From: an uncultured Actinomyces sp.
GTDB taxonomy: Bacteria; Actinomycetota; Actinomycetes; Actinomycetales; Actinomycetaceae
DNA length: 64,000 nt
Direction of reading: 5' to 3'
Assembly: GCA_938028585.1 (NCBI GenBank)
Contig: CALIZH010000054.1
Span: 1 to 64,000 of the forward strand
Positions 32,715 through 41,128 of this stretch are shown here, one piece after another; the stretch's first letter is position 1; every line of letters begins with the position of its first letter. The position numbers and the translations under genes were made by a program. Below the pieces are notes generated by a model, which was not told the DNA's origin, searched no databases, and worked only from the letters and a program-made list of their open reading frames with translations.

Positions 32715-33863
32715 ATGAGTACAGTAACAGGCATGAAGCGCTCCAACCGTTGGGCGCGACACGCGCTATCGATGCGAGGCGTTGAGTCTCGTGAGGTCAA
32801 GGGTGAAGCTGACATCAAGGTGCTCGTTGACACCTTGTACTTCACCAATCATGGGGCCAGGTCGAATTACCGACCTGTCCTCCACGTCCGAGGTCGTCTT
32901 GTGGGACTTGTCCCCTACGGATCGCCTGAGATCGCCTATGGCGTGACAGAGGTGGATTTCGATCAGATGGACGGCGGTGCGACAACCGTCGATGCATTCT
33001 ACGAGTTCACCGACGAGCAGCTCGTGTCGCTGGTCGAAAAGGGTTTCTTCAACGAGGGCTTTGAGCCACCCAGCGATCTGCTCAACCAGGTGTGGATGCT
33101 CCCGGCTCACTATGAAGGTGTTGTTATCGCACCTCGTAACGAGAACGAAGCACCCCTGGCATTCCTCGATGTCGTCGATCGGGATGGTCTGGTCGTTGAT
33201 GCTGTGACATCGGGTCTGGATCTGTCCGACTACTTCCCGGACTACCTCGCTCAGATCCGTGCTCGTGATCATGAGAGCGAGAAGGCTGTCGATCATGCGC
33301 TGGAGCGCACGGATCACGTGAATGATGTCTTTGCTGGGATGGAGTCTCAGTTCGATGACGAGGGTACCGATGGTCGCACCAACGAGGCCGAGGGTGCATC
33401 GATCGCTCAGGCTCTCAGCGGTGAGTCGACCGTGCTGCCCGTCATGGACTCGCCTCTCTTCGATGCGCTCATGCGCAACGCTCAGGCGGCTCAGCAGGCG
33501 CAGGAGACTGAGCCGGAGATTGAGGCTGAATCCGAGATCCAGTCCGCGCCTGAGGTCGAGGCTCAGCCTGAGGTCGTTGACGACGCTGAGAACCAGCGCG
33601 CAACCCTGACGACCGATACTCTGGCGTTGACCTTCCGTGAGGTCGTGGCCGATGTCATCAACACCTCGGTTGCTCAGAACGCGCCTGAGATTCTGGCTCA
33701 GCCCGAGGTTGATTCGATCGAGGATCTGCACGAGGCTGTCGCTGATGCTGAACGAGACACGGAGCGCAAGCGTCTGTCGGCTCGTGAGGCTGTTGAGGCG
33801 GCGGCACCGGTCGCAACGGCGGACGAGATTGATGCTGCTGATCTCGATGATCCAGAATTCTGA
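32715..33863 (+). CDS. Hypothetical protein ending in an acidic-aromatic tail (DDPEF)
   Basis: A 382-aa protein; start MSTVTGMKRSNRW with AAGAAGGAAC upstream. The N-terminal ~200 residues look globular (RPVLHVRGRLVGLVP, AYGVTEVDFDQMDG, EGVVIAPRNENEAPLAF). The remainder is acidic and probably disordered (EPEIEAESEIQSAPEVEAQP), with a helical stretch before the end. The last residues are ADLDDPEF, similar to the EIDEPEF end of the 36472 product and related to the VDDGFEL ends farther downstream. No domain recognised. It lies between mating genes and the relaxase. Confidence 0.65.
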   Translation: MSTVTGMKRSNRWARHALSMRGVESREVKGEADIKVLVDTLYFTNHGARSNYRPVLHVRGRLVGLVPYGSPEIAYGVTEVDFDQMDGGATTVDAFYEFTDEQLVSLVEKGFFNEGFEPPSDLLNQVWMLPAHYEGVVIAPRNENEAPLAFLDVVDRDGLVVDAVTSGLDLSDYFPDYLAQIRARDHESEKAVDHALERTDHVNDVFAGMESQFDDEGTDGRTNEAEGASIAQALSGESTVLPVMDSPLFDALMRNAQAAQQAQETEPEIEAESEIQSAPEVEAQPEVVDDAENQRATLTTDTLALTFREVVADVINTSVAQNAPEILAQPEVDSIEDLHEAVADAERDTERKRLSAREAVEAAAPVATADEIDAADLDDPEF

Positions 33864-33883
33864 CATCATGAGCAGCAAGTAAT

Positions 33884-33918
33884 GACAGGGGCGGTGGGGC
33901 ATACCTGCCGCCCCTGTC
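33884..33918 (+). terminator. Terminator before the relaxase gene
   Basis: An 11-bp stem GACAGGGGCGG/CCGCCCCTGTC (33884-33894 with 33908-33918). The A/T-rich stretch that follows (about 33938-33970) probably holds the relaxase promoter. Confidence 0.75.
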
Positions 33919-34004
33919 GGCACTGCACTGTATGTATTCAACGATCTTTATTTAAAAAATAGATGCGATTTGAAGTAACTTGAAAGAAAGGTGTGTCGAT
34001 ACCG

Positions 34005-36335
34005 ATGAGCTTGAAGCAGAGCATTGTTGTTGTCAACGAGTTCAGTGTGCCAACCCCAGGCTCGGGCAAGCATGGTGGTTCTCGTGGTGGCACACCCGGT
34101 GCTTACGTGATGCGCTATATGGCTCGTAAAGGCGCAACTGAGCCTGTGACGCCTATTCGTCGACGTGACACTGAGGATTTCATCCTGCGCTATATGGCAC
34201 GAGAGAGCGCCACCGAGAAAGCCGTGTCGAGGCATCAGCTCAAAGACAACGTGCTGCATGTGTCCGGTCAAGGCGGCGTTGCATTCGGTTATGGTCAGCC
34301 GTCGTTGTCTGATGAAGGCGTGCGCCGTGCCAGTGCTGACATTCAGCGTTTGTTCGACAAGGGGCACACGGTGATGAAAACCGTGCTGTCTTTCAGCCCT
34401 GAGTATCTTCAGGAGACGGGCGTCGTCCCCAAGGGCTTCGTCGCACAGAACAAGGGCGATTACCGAGGTCATATCGACCAGATGCGTCTGCGTATGGCAA
34501 TCATGCATGGTTTGGGGCGTATGGGGCATCGTTTTGATGACCTGCGCTATGTGGGCGTCATCCAGGTTGATACCCTGCATGTTCACTGCCACCTTGCCAT
34601 GGTTGATGCTGGGCTCGGTCGACGTGTGCGTACAGAGAAGGGCATGCAACAGAAGGGCAAGCTCACCAGCACGGATATATCGCTCTTGCGACGAGGTGTT
34701 GACTCGTGGCTTGATGAGAACCAGCATGTGGCACACATGTCCAGTGCCGTGGGCTATGAGCGCATGAACGTTGCTGCGTTCGTGAAGCGTTGGGCTCATG
34801 AGAAGGTGCTCGATGAGTCACTACCCCAGTTGTTGTTGGCGTGTCTGCCTGCTGACAAGACGCTGTGGCGTTACGGGTCTCATCGACCGGAGATGCGACG
34901 TGCGAACAGTGTTGCGACAGAGCTCGTCACTGAGTTGCTCGATCGCCCTGGTTCCCCCATGGGATCAGCCATGATCGCTGTGGAGACATATGCGAACCGT
35001 CGTGCTCATCGCGAAGGTCTGAGCGATCAGGAGAAACGAGCGCTGATCCATCGTGGCCATGAGACGATCATGGCGCGTAGCATTAACGGTTTGTATCAAG
35101 TGCTGCAATCTCTTCCACCCGAGGCTCTTTCTGTACGTACACCGATGCTCACTGTGATGAGCCAGGATGTCGAGACGCTCATGGCAATGCAATCTCAGCG
35201 TATGAAGACTCAGGCTCAGGGTGTGAGCGCTGATGATGATCTGGTTGGATTCTCACTGCGCCTTCGATCGTATGGAGCTCGTCTACGGGAACATGATACA
35301 CAGCGTGAGTATTGGCGTATGCGTGCCGCTGACTGGGAAGCCGGTCTTCAGGCAGGCGCAGTATCCCCGCAGTCTGAGGTGATGCACAGGCTGTATCTGG
35401 AAGAAGAGGAATACCACGCTCGTTGCGTGAGTAAGTACCGATCGTTGCTCGGGCCACTAGCGGTAGGTGTCGACGGGCAGCACCGCGATGACGACTCGTG
35501 GAAAGACGTGTTGGAGTCGGTGGATAAGCGACGCGAGGCAGTCGTGGGTCTCGAAGCTCTGCTGGCAGATCGCTCGATTCCGAAGATGAAGGATGCTGAT
35601 GAAGCTGAAAAGCTTGGTGTTGCTGCTCACGGCGTGAGCGGTGGACGCTTGCTGGTAGCTGGCGGCAAAGCTGGTCGGACTACTTTGAAGCAACGCTTGG
35701 AGCGAGCTCGCGCATCGCTGGCGTCTCGAACAGCCGATCTTGTGTCGATGCTGTCCGGGAAAGGACTTGTATTGCAAGCGATACAAGATGATGCGCGGGA
35801 CAGTAATGAGGATAGTCAGGACGATCGTGGTGCCATGAGCGTGGTGCCAGGGGAGCGATGGGCACTGTCTCAGACGAAGGGTATGGATCTGCACGACGTG
35901 CGCTCGGATACTGTTGTGGATATGGCGCTTGGTCGCCATGTTGCTGATCGGTTTGTGACCTGGGCTCACAGGCGTCAACGTCTCATCGACGATGCACAAA
36001 CGTATCTGCATGAGTCTGGTCAGGAAGACATCATCGAGATGGTTCTCCCTCTTGATGATACCCGTCGTATGAATCGCGTTGCTGATGATCTGGAACGCCA
36101 GATGTCAGCGAAGAAGACAGGGGATCTTATTCTCACGAGTGCTCTCAGTGATGTGGTGCCAGTAGCGAAACGTGTTCGCCGTAGCGCAACGGTGACGTTC
36201 GATGAAGGTCTTGCCGGAATCGTGCGGACAAGCACGTGGAGCGAGACTGAGCGTTTGGTACCTCAGCTGGAACAGGTGTTGGAAGAGAGCGAGACTTCAT
36301 CGATGGATTCCGTGGATTCGATGGAATTGGGATGA
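34005..36335 (+). CDS. HUH relaxase (MobA/MobP-like)
   Basis: A 776-aa DNA-nicking relaxase that starts conjugative transfer at oriT. The HUH metal site is visible as DTLHVHCHLAMVD with H192, H194 and H196. Upstream, the Tyr-containing strands RYMARKGATEP and FILRYMARESATE lie in the region where the catalytic Tyr of MobP-type enzymes is found. The C-terminal half (about 280-776) is mostly helical and charged with no clear helicase domain. The last residues are MDSVDSMELG, loosely similar to the SVDDGFEL end of the RNA polymerase. Start at MSLKQSIVV; the upstream GTG triplets sit too close to AAAGG. The oriT should lie near, but I could not pinpoint it. Confidence 0.85.
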   Translation: MSLKQSIVVVNEFSVPTPGSGKHGGSRGGTPGAYVMRYMARKGATEPVTPIRRRDTEDFILRYMARESATEKAVSRHQLKDNVLHVSGQGGVAFGYGQPSLSDEGVRRASADIQRLFDKGHTVMKTVLSFSPEYLQETGVVPKGFVAQNKGDYRGHIDQMRLRMAIMHGLGRMGHRFDDLRYVGVIQVDTLHVHCHLAMVDAGLGRRVRTEKGMQQKGKLTSTDISLLRRGVDSWLDENQHVAHMSSAVGYERMNVAAFVKRWAHEKVLDESLPQLLLACLPADKTLWRYGSHRPEMRRANSVATELVTELLDRPGSPMGSAMIAVETYANRRAHREGLSDQEKRALIHRGHETIMARSINGLYQVLQSLPPEALSVRTPMLTVMSQDVETLMAMQSQRMKTQAQGVSADDDLVGFSLRLRSYGARLREHDTQREYWRMRAADWEAGLQAGAVSPQSEVMHRLYLEEEEYHARCVSKYRSLLGPLAVGVDGQHRDDDSWKDVLESVDKRREAVVGLEALLADRSIPKMKDADEAEKLGVAAHGVSGGRLLVAGGKAGRTTLKQRLERARASLASRTADLVSMLSGKGLVLQAIQDDARDSNEDSQDDRGAMSVVPGERWALSQTKGMDLHDVRSDTVVDMALGRHVADRFVTWAHRRQRLIDDAQTYLHESGQEDIIEMVLPLDDTRRMNRVADDLERQMSAKKTGDLILTSALSDVVPVAKRVRRSATVTFDEGLAGIVRTSTWSETERLVPQLEQVLEESETSSMDSVDSMELG

Positions 36336-36384
36336 GATTCGCCTTGACATTCAGGATTTCTTTCATCTATGATGAGAGAGCGCT

Positions 36385-36456
36385 GCATGGAACAAGTCCA
36401 TGTATGTGAGAGGGCTGATTAACCCTCGACCGACATCCTGCGGGATGAGATGAGAA
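36385..36456 (+). other. Hairpin-rich leader upstream of the 36472 gene
   Basis: Three short stems in succession: CATGGA/TCCATG near 36387-36404, GAGGG/CCCTC near 36410-36427, and CATCC/GGATG near 36434-36447, directly before the ribosome binding site. It could be a structured 5' leader, or part of an oriT region next to the relaxase gene; neither is proven. Confidence 0.3.
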
Positions 36457-36471
36457 AGGAGGGTGGTCATT

Positions 36472-37035
36472 ATGGCTACTCTACGTGGTAAGGGTTCGAT
36501 GAAGTCGGTGGAACTGGTCGTTGTGGAGTATCCCAACGCTCATTCCAAGGATGGCAAGCGTGCCTTCCTCGACGTGATGGTTCGACCTGTTGAGGGCGCT
36601 GCTCATCAGCGAGTTCCTCACCTGGTTTCGACCAAGAAGGAACTCGACGGTAAGACCGTCTACGATCATCAGGCTGGCTACAGCGCTTCTCAGCGCGATG
36701 CGTTCGTTGCGGCTGCGGGCGATAACATCGTCCAGATGCCGGATCGCAACGGTCGACCTGGTCCGACTGTTTACGCCATTCAGGCGGATGTCATGTCCGC
36801 TTCTGGCAAGCAGACCGGCTTGGTCATCAACTCTAAGACGGTGAAGCCGTCCGAGTTGGAGCCGATCGACGAGAACATTCTCGATACGATCTACGCCGCT
36901 TCCAAGGCTGCTGCTGAGGCCGACAAGGCCCGCAAGGCGGCTGAGAAGGAGGCGCAGACCGAGGCTGCTGCCGAGGCCCAGGTTTCTGAGCCTGAGGCCG
37001 AAGAGGTTGCCGAGATCGATGAGCCTGAGTTCTGA
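36472..37035 (+). CDS. Abundant-type acidic-tailed protein, possibly SSB-like
   Basis: A 187-aa protein with a strong ribosome binding site (AAAGGAGGG). A globular N-terminal domain (about 1-125) shows alternating strands (KSVELVVVEYPNAH, KRAFLDVMVRPVEG, GPTVYAIQADVMSAS). An Ala/Glu/Lys-rich helix (about 145-170) and an acidic tail ending EEVAEIDEPEF follow. A beta domain plus an acidic tail with terminal Phe is the plan of single-stranded DNA-binding proteins (DDDIPF in E. coli), but no OB-fold signature is certain. It sits between the relaxase and an AAA+ ATPase. Confidence 0.6.
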   Translation: MATLRGKGSMKSVELVVVEYPNAHSKDGKRAFLDVMVRPVEGAAHQRVPHLVSTKKELDGKTVYDHQAGYSASQRDAFVAAAGDNIVQMPDRNGRPGPTVYAIQADVMSASGKQTGLVINSKTVKPSELEPIDENILDTIYAASKAAAEADKARKAAEKEAQTEAAAEAQVSEPEAEEVAEIDEPEF

Positions 37036-37057
37036 TCGAACCTGATCTTTCACGGTG

Positions 37058-37088
37058 CCGCCCCTGCTGGTTTTTCCAGTGGGGGCGG
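37058..37088 (+). terminator. Terminator after the 36472 gene
   Basis: Hairpin CCGCCCCTGCTGG/CCAGTGGGGGCGG with a T-rich loop, followed by TTTCCTGTTTCT. Confidence 0.8.
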
Positions 37089-37120
37089 TTTCCTGTTTCT
37101 ATAGCAGTCCCTAATTATGC

Positions 37121-37140
37121 TAGAATGACTGGTACACCAG
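37121..37140 (+). promoter_or_regulatory. Promoter with 12-bp motif (CTGGTACACCAG)
   Basis: TAGAAT (37121-37126) just precedes CTGGTACACCAG (37129-37140), 30 nt before the AAA+ protein's TTG start. The motif matches those before the methyltransferase and the tail-tagged genes. Confidence 0.5.
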
Positions 37141-37169
37141 CCTAATCGATTGAAAGATGGAGGAAAGAT

Positions 37170-40100
37170 TTGTTTGATGATGATCGTTTGAACGATGCAT
37201 ATCCGTTGCTTCGGGATTTTGCGGCTAAGCTTGCGCCGCCTGCTCGTGACATCGTGGGCCGAGAGAATGAGAAGATCTCTCTCATGAGCTCTCTGGCTCG
37301 CCCTGAGATGTGTAACGTGATTCTGTTGGCCCCACCTGGTACCGGTAAGGCTCATCCGAATGATGAGTTGATCCCTGTTGCCGATGAGCGTGGATACGTG
37401 CGTGTGGGTCTGCTCAAGGTGGGCGATCGTGTGTTTGATGAGCACGGTGAGCCTGTGACCGTGACGGGTGTGTTCCCTCAGGGGATCAAGCGCGAGTACG
37501 TTGTGGTGACGAACTATGGCGATCAGGTGCGCTGCAACGATGAGCACCTGTGGACGGTGCGCTCTGTCAATGAGACAGATGGTGATGCAGAGGGTGCGCA
37601 GCAAACGATGTCGCTGCGTGAGATCATGGATGTGGGACTTATCGGCCCCGATGGCGCACTCATCTGGCAGCTTCCTGCCTCTGGAGCACTTGTGCGACAG
37701 AGTCGTCTTCTCCCGGTTGACCCTTATGTGTGTGGTGCGCTGCTGGGCTGGGGCGTTCGCATCGATGAGCGTGGGTACGTGACCGTTCCCAATGAGATGC
37801 CCGATGAAGTCTTTGCGGCTATCGAGGATCGCATGGGGTGGGAGCGCGTGCATGATGGTGGTGAGCGTTCGACGTTTATCAACCGTGCGACAGGTAAGCG
37901 TCTGACGCCTGATGAGGTGATGACTCATCCGGTGATGACGAGTGTCATCGTCAAGCCAGAGAATCAGCGTCATATTCCGTACACGTACATCACCAGCTCG
38001 GTGAAGGATCGAGAGACTGTGCTACGAGCACTGCGAGACAGTGAGTCGTACCGTCTGTCCCAAGGGACTGCATGGGTTGTTGATGCTGATATGCGTGAGC
38101 TAGAGCGTTCTCTCGATGTAACTGGTGATATGATCGCTGAAGTGATCGACACTGGTCGTGACGTCGAGATGACGTGCATCATGGTCGACTCTGAGACGCA
38201 CCTGTATCAGGTGGGTCGAGCTCACGTTGTTACGCACAACACGGTGCTGGTGCAGTCTTGTATGCAGGATGATCCAGAACGGATTTATTTGGAAGTCGAC
38301 ATGGCGAAGATGATCGCTAACCTGTCGAATCCTGAAGAGATGGCGGCGCGCCTCAAGGCTCTGTTCGACGAGGCTGAGAGTTTCTCGCAAGCCGAGGGTC
38401 GAGAGATCGTACTGTTCATTGACGAGTTCCATCAGGTGGTGCAGCTCTCTGCTGCTGCTGTGGAAGCGCTGAAGCCGTTGCTTGCTGCCTCTGGTTCGCG
38501 TGGTATTAAGGTCATTGCTGCGACCACGTATGACGAGTTCAATGCTCATATCGCATCGAATCTGCCGCTTGTGGAGCGACTGGCGCGTATCAACATTCCT
38601 CAGACGAATCGTGAGGTGACGATCGCGATTCTGAAGGGTATGGCGAAGAAGTATGATGTCGATGAGGGGATCTTCAACGATTCTCTGTACGAGCAGATCT
38701 TTGATTACACGAATCGATACGTCCCTGCCTCCGTGCAGCCTCGTAAGTCGATCCGTGTGCTCGATGCGATGGTGGGACGCCATCGTTACCTGGGTGAGCG
38801 AATGGACAAGAAGCTCCTTGCGGAGGTTCTCAAGATCGAGTTTGGTGTTGAGGTGGAGATTGACGTTGATGCCACAGAGATCAAGTCTGAACTGGATAAG
38901 CGCGTGTTCAGTCAGGACTTTGCCACCACATCGATCGCTCGTCGTTTGCAGCTGTGTGTTGCGGGTCTGAATGACCCGAATAAGCCGATGTCATCACTGC
39001 TGTTCACTGGAGCCACAGGTACGGGCAAAGGGACTTTGGTCAACGAGCGGATTCCGGTGTTCACCGAAGACGGTTCTGTGTCATGGAAACGAGCAGGTGA
39101 TCTTGTTCCTGGCGATAAGGTGTTCGATCAGTACGGGCAACCTGAGACGATTCTCGGTGTGTTTCCTCAGCCTGTTCAGGATGTTTACCGTGTGCATCTC
39201 AGCGATGGTCGTTCGTTGGTTACGGATGGTCCACATTTGTGGGGCGTATATCCAACCAAGCGTGATCGTGAATTGGGAATGGTTGTGATGAGCACGCAAA
39301 CGCTTATGCAACGTTTGGCTCAACGTGAGACACAAGTTCGCGGTAAGACGCGTTTCTCGGTGCCTATGAATCGTGCTGTTCAGTGGCCTGAGCGTGAACT
39401 GAGTGTTGATCCCTACGCTGTGGGTGTGATGATTGCCGATGGATGTTTGTCGCCAACGGTCAAGGCTCTGACGATCTCATCTAATGACGAATTTGTCATT
39501 GCGAAGTTTGCTCAGCGTATTGGTTCTGCTGATTATCGATCGGTTCTTACACACAAGGATCGAAAGAATGGTGGGAACTATAGTTGGGTTTTCCCCACTG
39601 GGGAAAAGATCGGCAACAAGGATCGTTTGGTACAAAAGGCGAGCCTTATCTCATCGTTTGAGGGCTTGATGGATCGTTACTCAAAGGAACGGTTTATTCC
39701 TGATGAGTATATGGTGGCATCAGTTGAGCAGCGATGGGATCTGGTTCAGGGTTTGTTCGATTGCGATGGGACGATTCAGTCTAAGGATGGTGGTCGTTAC
39801 AATGTGTCGTACTCAACTTCTTCGGAGAAGTTGGCATACCAGGTCCAAGAGCTGTTGCTGTCACTCGGTGTTATTTCCACAGTGACGTATGTTGATCGAG
39901 ATAATGGTCAAGGTAGTGTTTCGCGTGAGTTTACGGTGCGTGTGCGTTCGGCTAATGCCGACAAGCATCGCTTCTTTAGCCTGCCTCGTAAACTTGAGAT
40001 CGTTGAACGAGCTGCTCTTAGCCCGCGTAAGCATGTGTGGGATTACGACTATGTGGATATTGTGCGCGTGGAGAAACTTGATCGACAAGAAGCCACAGTG

Positions 40101-40970
40101 TGCATCTACGTTGATCACCCCGAGCACCTGTACCAAGCCGGTGATTTCATCGTGACGCATAACACCGAGGTCACCAAGCAGCTCGCAAAGATCCTGTTTG
40201 GTGATGATCAGCGACATCTTATTCGTTTCGATATGACCGAATGGGGTCGTGACGACAGTGTGGATCTGTTCCGCGAAGAGTTGTCGCGTCAGGTGTGGGC
40301 AACCAGTCACTGCGTGCTGCTCTTTGACGAGATCGAGAAGGCATCCCCACTTGTTGTACGTCTGCTGCTTCAGGTGCTCGATGATGGTCGACTCTCTGAC
40401 AAAGACGGGCGACAGGTGTCGTTCCTGAACACCTACATCGTGTTGACGACGAACGCTGGTTCGGAGATCTACCGCACCATCGGTGAGTACAACGCTGATG
40501 ATCATGGTAGTGAGGCCAGCATGCGTGAATATGAGAAGGTCATCGAAGAGTCCATCAAGAGCACGGATGGCGGTAAGTTCCCGCCTGAGCTCCTGGGACG
40601 TATCGATGCGATCGTGCCGTTCCAGCCGTTGTCACGTCCTACGTTGCGCAAGATCATGATGAAGAAGCTGAGTGCTCTCAAGGCCGATGTGAAGCGTAAG
40701 CACGGTATCGATCTGACGATCGATAAGCGTGTTGTCGACTTTCTGGTGGAAGACGAATCGCGTAGTGACTCTGATGCTGGTGGTGCACGTGACATGGTGC
40801 GTCGCATGCAGCGTTACCTTTCGACGGAAGTCGCAGCGTTCATCAACGAACACCCCGAGGAACGTGTGATCGCAGCCAAGATTGACGGCACGCTACGCAG
40901 CGAAGATGTGAATATTTTGAAGTCTGATGCTCGTGTGGTTGTCTTGCCATACGACAAGCCACAGGCTTAG
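37170..40970 (+). CDS. Double AAA+ ClpA/ClpB-like ATPase interrupted by two inteins
   Basis: Precursor of 1266 aa; removal of two inteins leaves about 591 aa. A TTG start is used, with GGAGGA 5-6 nt upstream. AAA module 1: P-loop APPGTGK (54-60) joined to T358 after splicing, Walker B VLFIDEF (D418, E419), followed by ATTYDEF and the usual helical lid. AAA module 2: P-loop GATGTGK (614-620) joined to T999, Walker B VLLFDEIEKA (D1053, E1054), sensor segment TTNAGS, and the Clp-type FPPELLGRIDAIVPF arginine-finger region. It lacks the N-domain and the long middle domain of ClpB, so it is a minimal Hsp100-like unfoldase. It may remodel relaxosome or tail-tagged proteins; that is inference. Both P-loops are broken at the same GK/T junction, so the enzyme cannot bind ATP normally until both inteins leave. 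Confidence 0.9.
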   Translation: MFDDDRLNDAYPLLRDFAAKLAPPARDIVGRENEKISLMSSLARPEMCNVILLAPPGTGKAHPNDELIPVADERGYVRVGLLKVGDRVFDEHGEPVTVTGVFPQGIKREYVVVTNYGDQVRCNDEHLWTVRSVNETDGDAEGAQQTMSLREIMDVGLIGPDGALIWQLPASGALVRQSRLLPVDPYVCGALLGWGVRIDERGYVTVPNEMPDEVFAAIEDRMGWERVHDGGERSTFINRATGKRLTPDEVMTHPVMTSVIVKPENQRHIPYTYITSSVKDRETVLRALRDSESYRLSQGTAWVVDADMRELERSLDVTGDMIAEVIDTGRDVEMTCIMVDSETHLYQVGRAHVVTHNTVLVQSCMQDDPERIYLEVDMAKMIANLSNPEEMAARLKALFDEAESFSQAEGREIVLFIDEFHQVVQLSAAAVEALKPLLAASGSRGIKVIAATTYDEFNAHIASNLPLVERLARINIPQTNREVTIAILKGMAKKYDVDEGIFNDSLYEQIFDYTNRYVPASVQPRKSIRVLDAMVGRHRYLGERMDKKLLAEVLKIEFGVEVEIDVDATEIKSELDKRVFSQDFATTSIARRLQLCVAGLNDPNKPMSSLLFTGATGTGKGTLVNERIPVFTEDGSVSWKRAGDLVPGDKVFDQYGQPETILGVFPQPVQDVYRVHLSDGRSLVTDGPHLWGVYPTKRDRELGMVVMSTQTLMQRLAQRETQVRGKTRFSVPMNRAVQWPERELSVDPYAVGVMIADGCLSPTVKALTISSNDEFVIAKFAQRIGSADYRSVLTHKDRKNGGNYSWVFPTGEKIGNKDRLVQKASLISSFEGLMDRYSKERFIPDEYMVASVEQRWDLVQGLFDCDGTIQSKDGGRYNVSYSTSSEKLAYQVQELLLSLGVISTVTYVDRDNGQGSVSREFTVRVRSANADKHRFFSLPRKLEIVERAALSPRKHVWDYDYVDIVRVEKLDRQEATVCIYVDHPEHLYQAGDFIVTHNTEVTKQLAKILFGDDQRHLIRFDMTEWGRDDSVDLFREELSRQVWATSHCVLLFDEIEKASPLVVRLLLQVLDDGRLSDKDGRQVSFLNTYIVLTTNAGSEIYRTIGEYNADDHGSEASMREYEKVIEESIKSTDGGKFPPELLGRIDAIVPFQPLSRPTLRKIMMKKLSALKADVKRKHGIDLTIDKRVVDFLVEDESRSDSDAGGARDMVRRMQRYLSTEVAAFINEHPEERVIAAKIDGTLRSEDVNILKSDARVVVLPYDKPQA
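37350..38240 (+). mobile_element. Class 3 intein in the first P-loop (endonuclease decayed)
   Basis: Residues 61-357 (297 aa) of the precursor. It starts with Ala (AHPNDELIPV), not Cys or Ser, and ends VVTHN before Thr+1. The class 3 triplet is complete: Trp128 in block B (CNDEHLW), Cys336 in block F (EMTCIMVD) and Thr355 before His-Asn. In this class the block F Cys makes the branched intermediate. The position of the first LAGLIDADG helix reads YVCGALLGWGVR, without the acidic catalytic residue, so the homing endonuclease has decayed. Confidence 0.88.
39030..40163 (+). mobile_element. Class 3 intein in the second P-loop with LAGLIDADG endonuclease
   Basis: Residues 621-998 (378 aa). It starts with Gly (GTLVNERIPVF) and ends IVTHN before Thr+1. 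The triplet is Trp691 (TDGPHLW), Cys978 (EATVCIYVD) and Thr996. An intact-looking LAGLIDADG pair is present: YAVGVMIADGCL (about 749-760) and LVQGLFDCDGTI (858-869), each with its acidic residue. It is a close relative of the first intein (VFDxxGxPxT, GVFPQ, HLYQxG blocks), indicating that one copied itself into the homologous site of the other AAA domain. Confidence 0.9.
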
Positions 40971-40984
40971 TCATATCGAATCTG

Positions 40985-41033
40985 CTCGTATGCGAGCACA
41001 TTTGGCACAAAGTGTGATACCCTCGTATACGAG
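40985..41033 (+). promoter_or_regulatory. Promoter with two copies of the 12-bp palindrome
   Basis: CTCGTATGCGAG (40985-40996) and the perfect palindrome CTCGTATACGAG (41022-41033) are spaced 37 nt apart. TTGGCA (41002-41007) with TATACG (41026-41031, spacer 18) could be the promoter, with the second palindrome covering the -10. This is 96 nt before the coiled-coil gene start. Confidence 0.6.
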
Positions 41034-41128
41034 TGCAAACACAGTGTGCTTGCCGGTACCTGCACACATTCCCAATGATGCAGGTACCGGCTCACATACA
41101 ACCGAATCGATCGAAAGGATTTGTCTAG

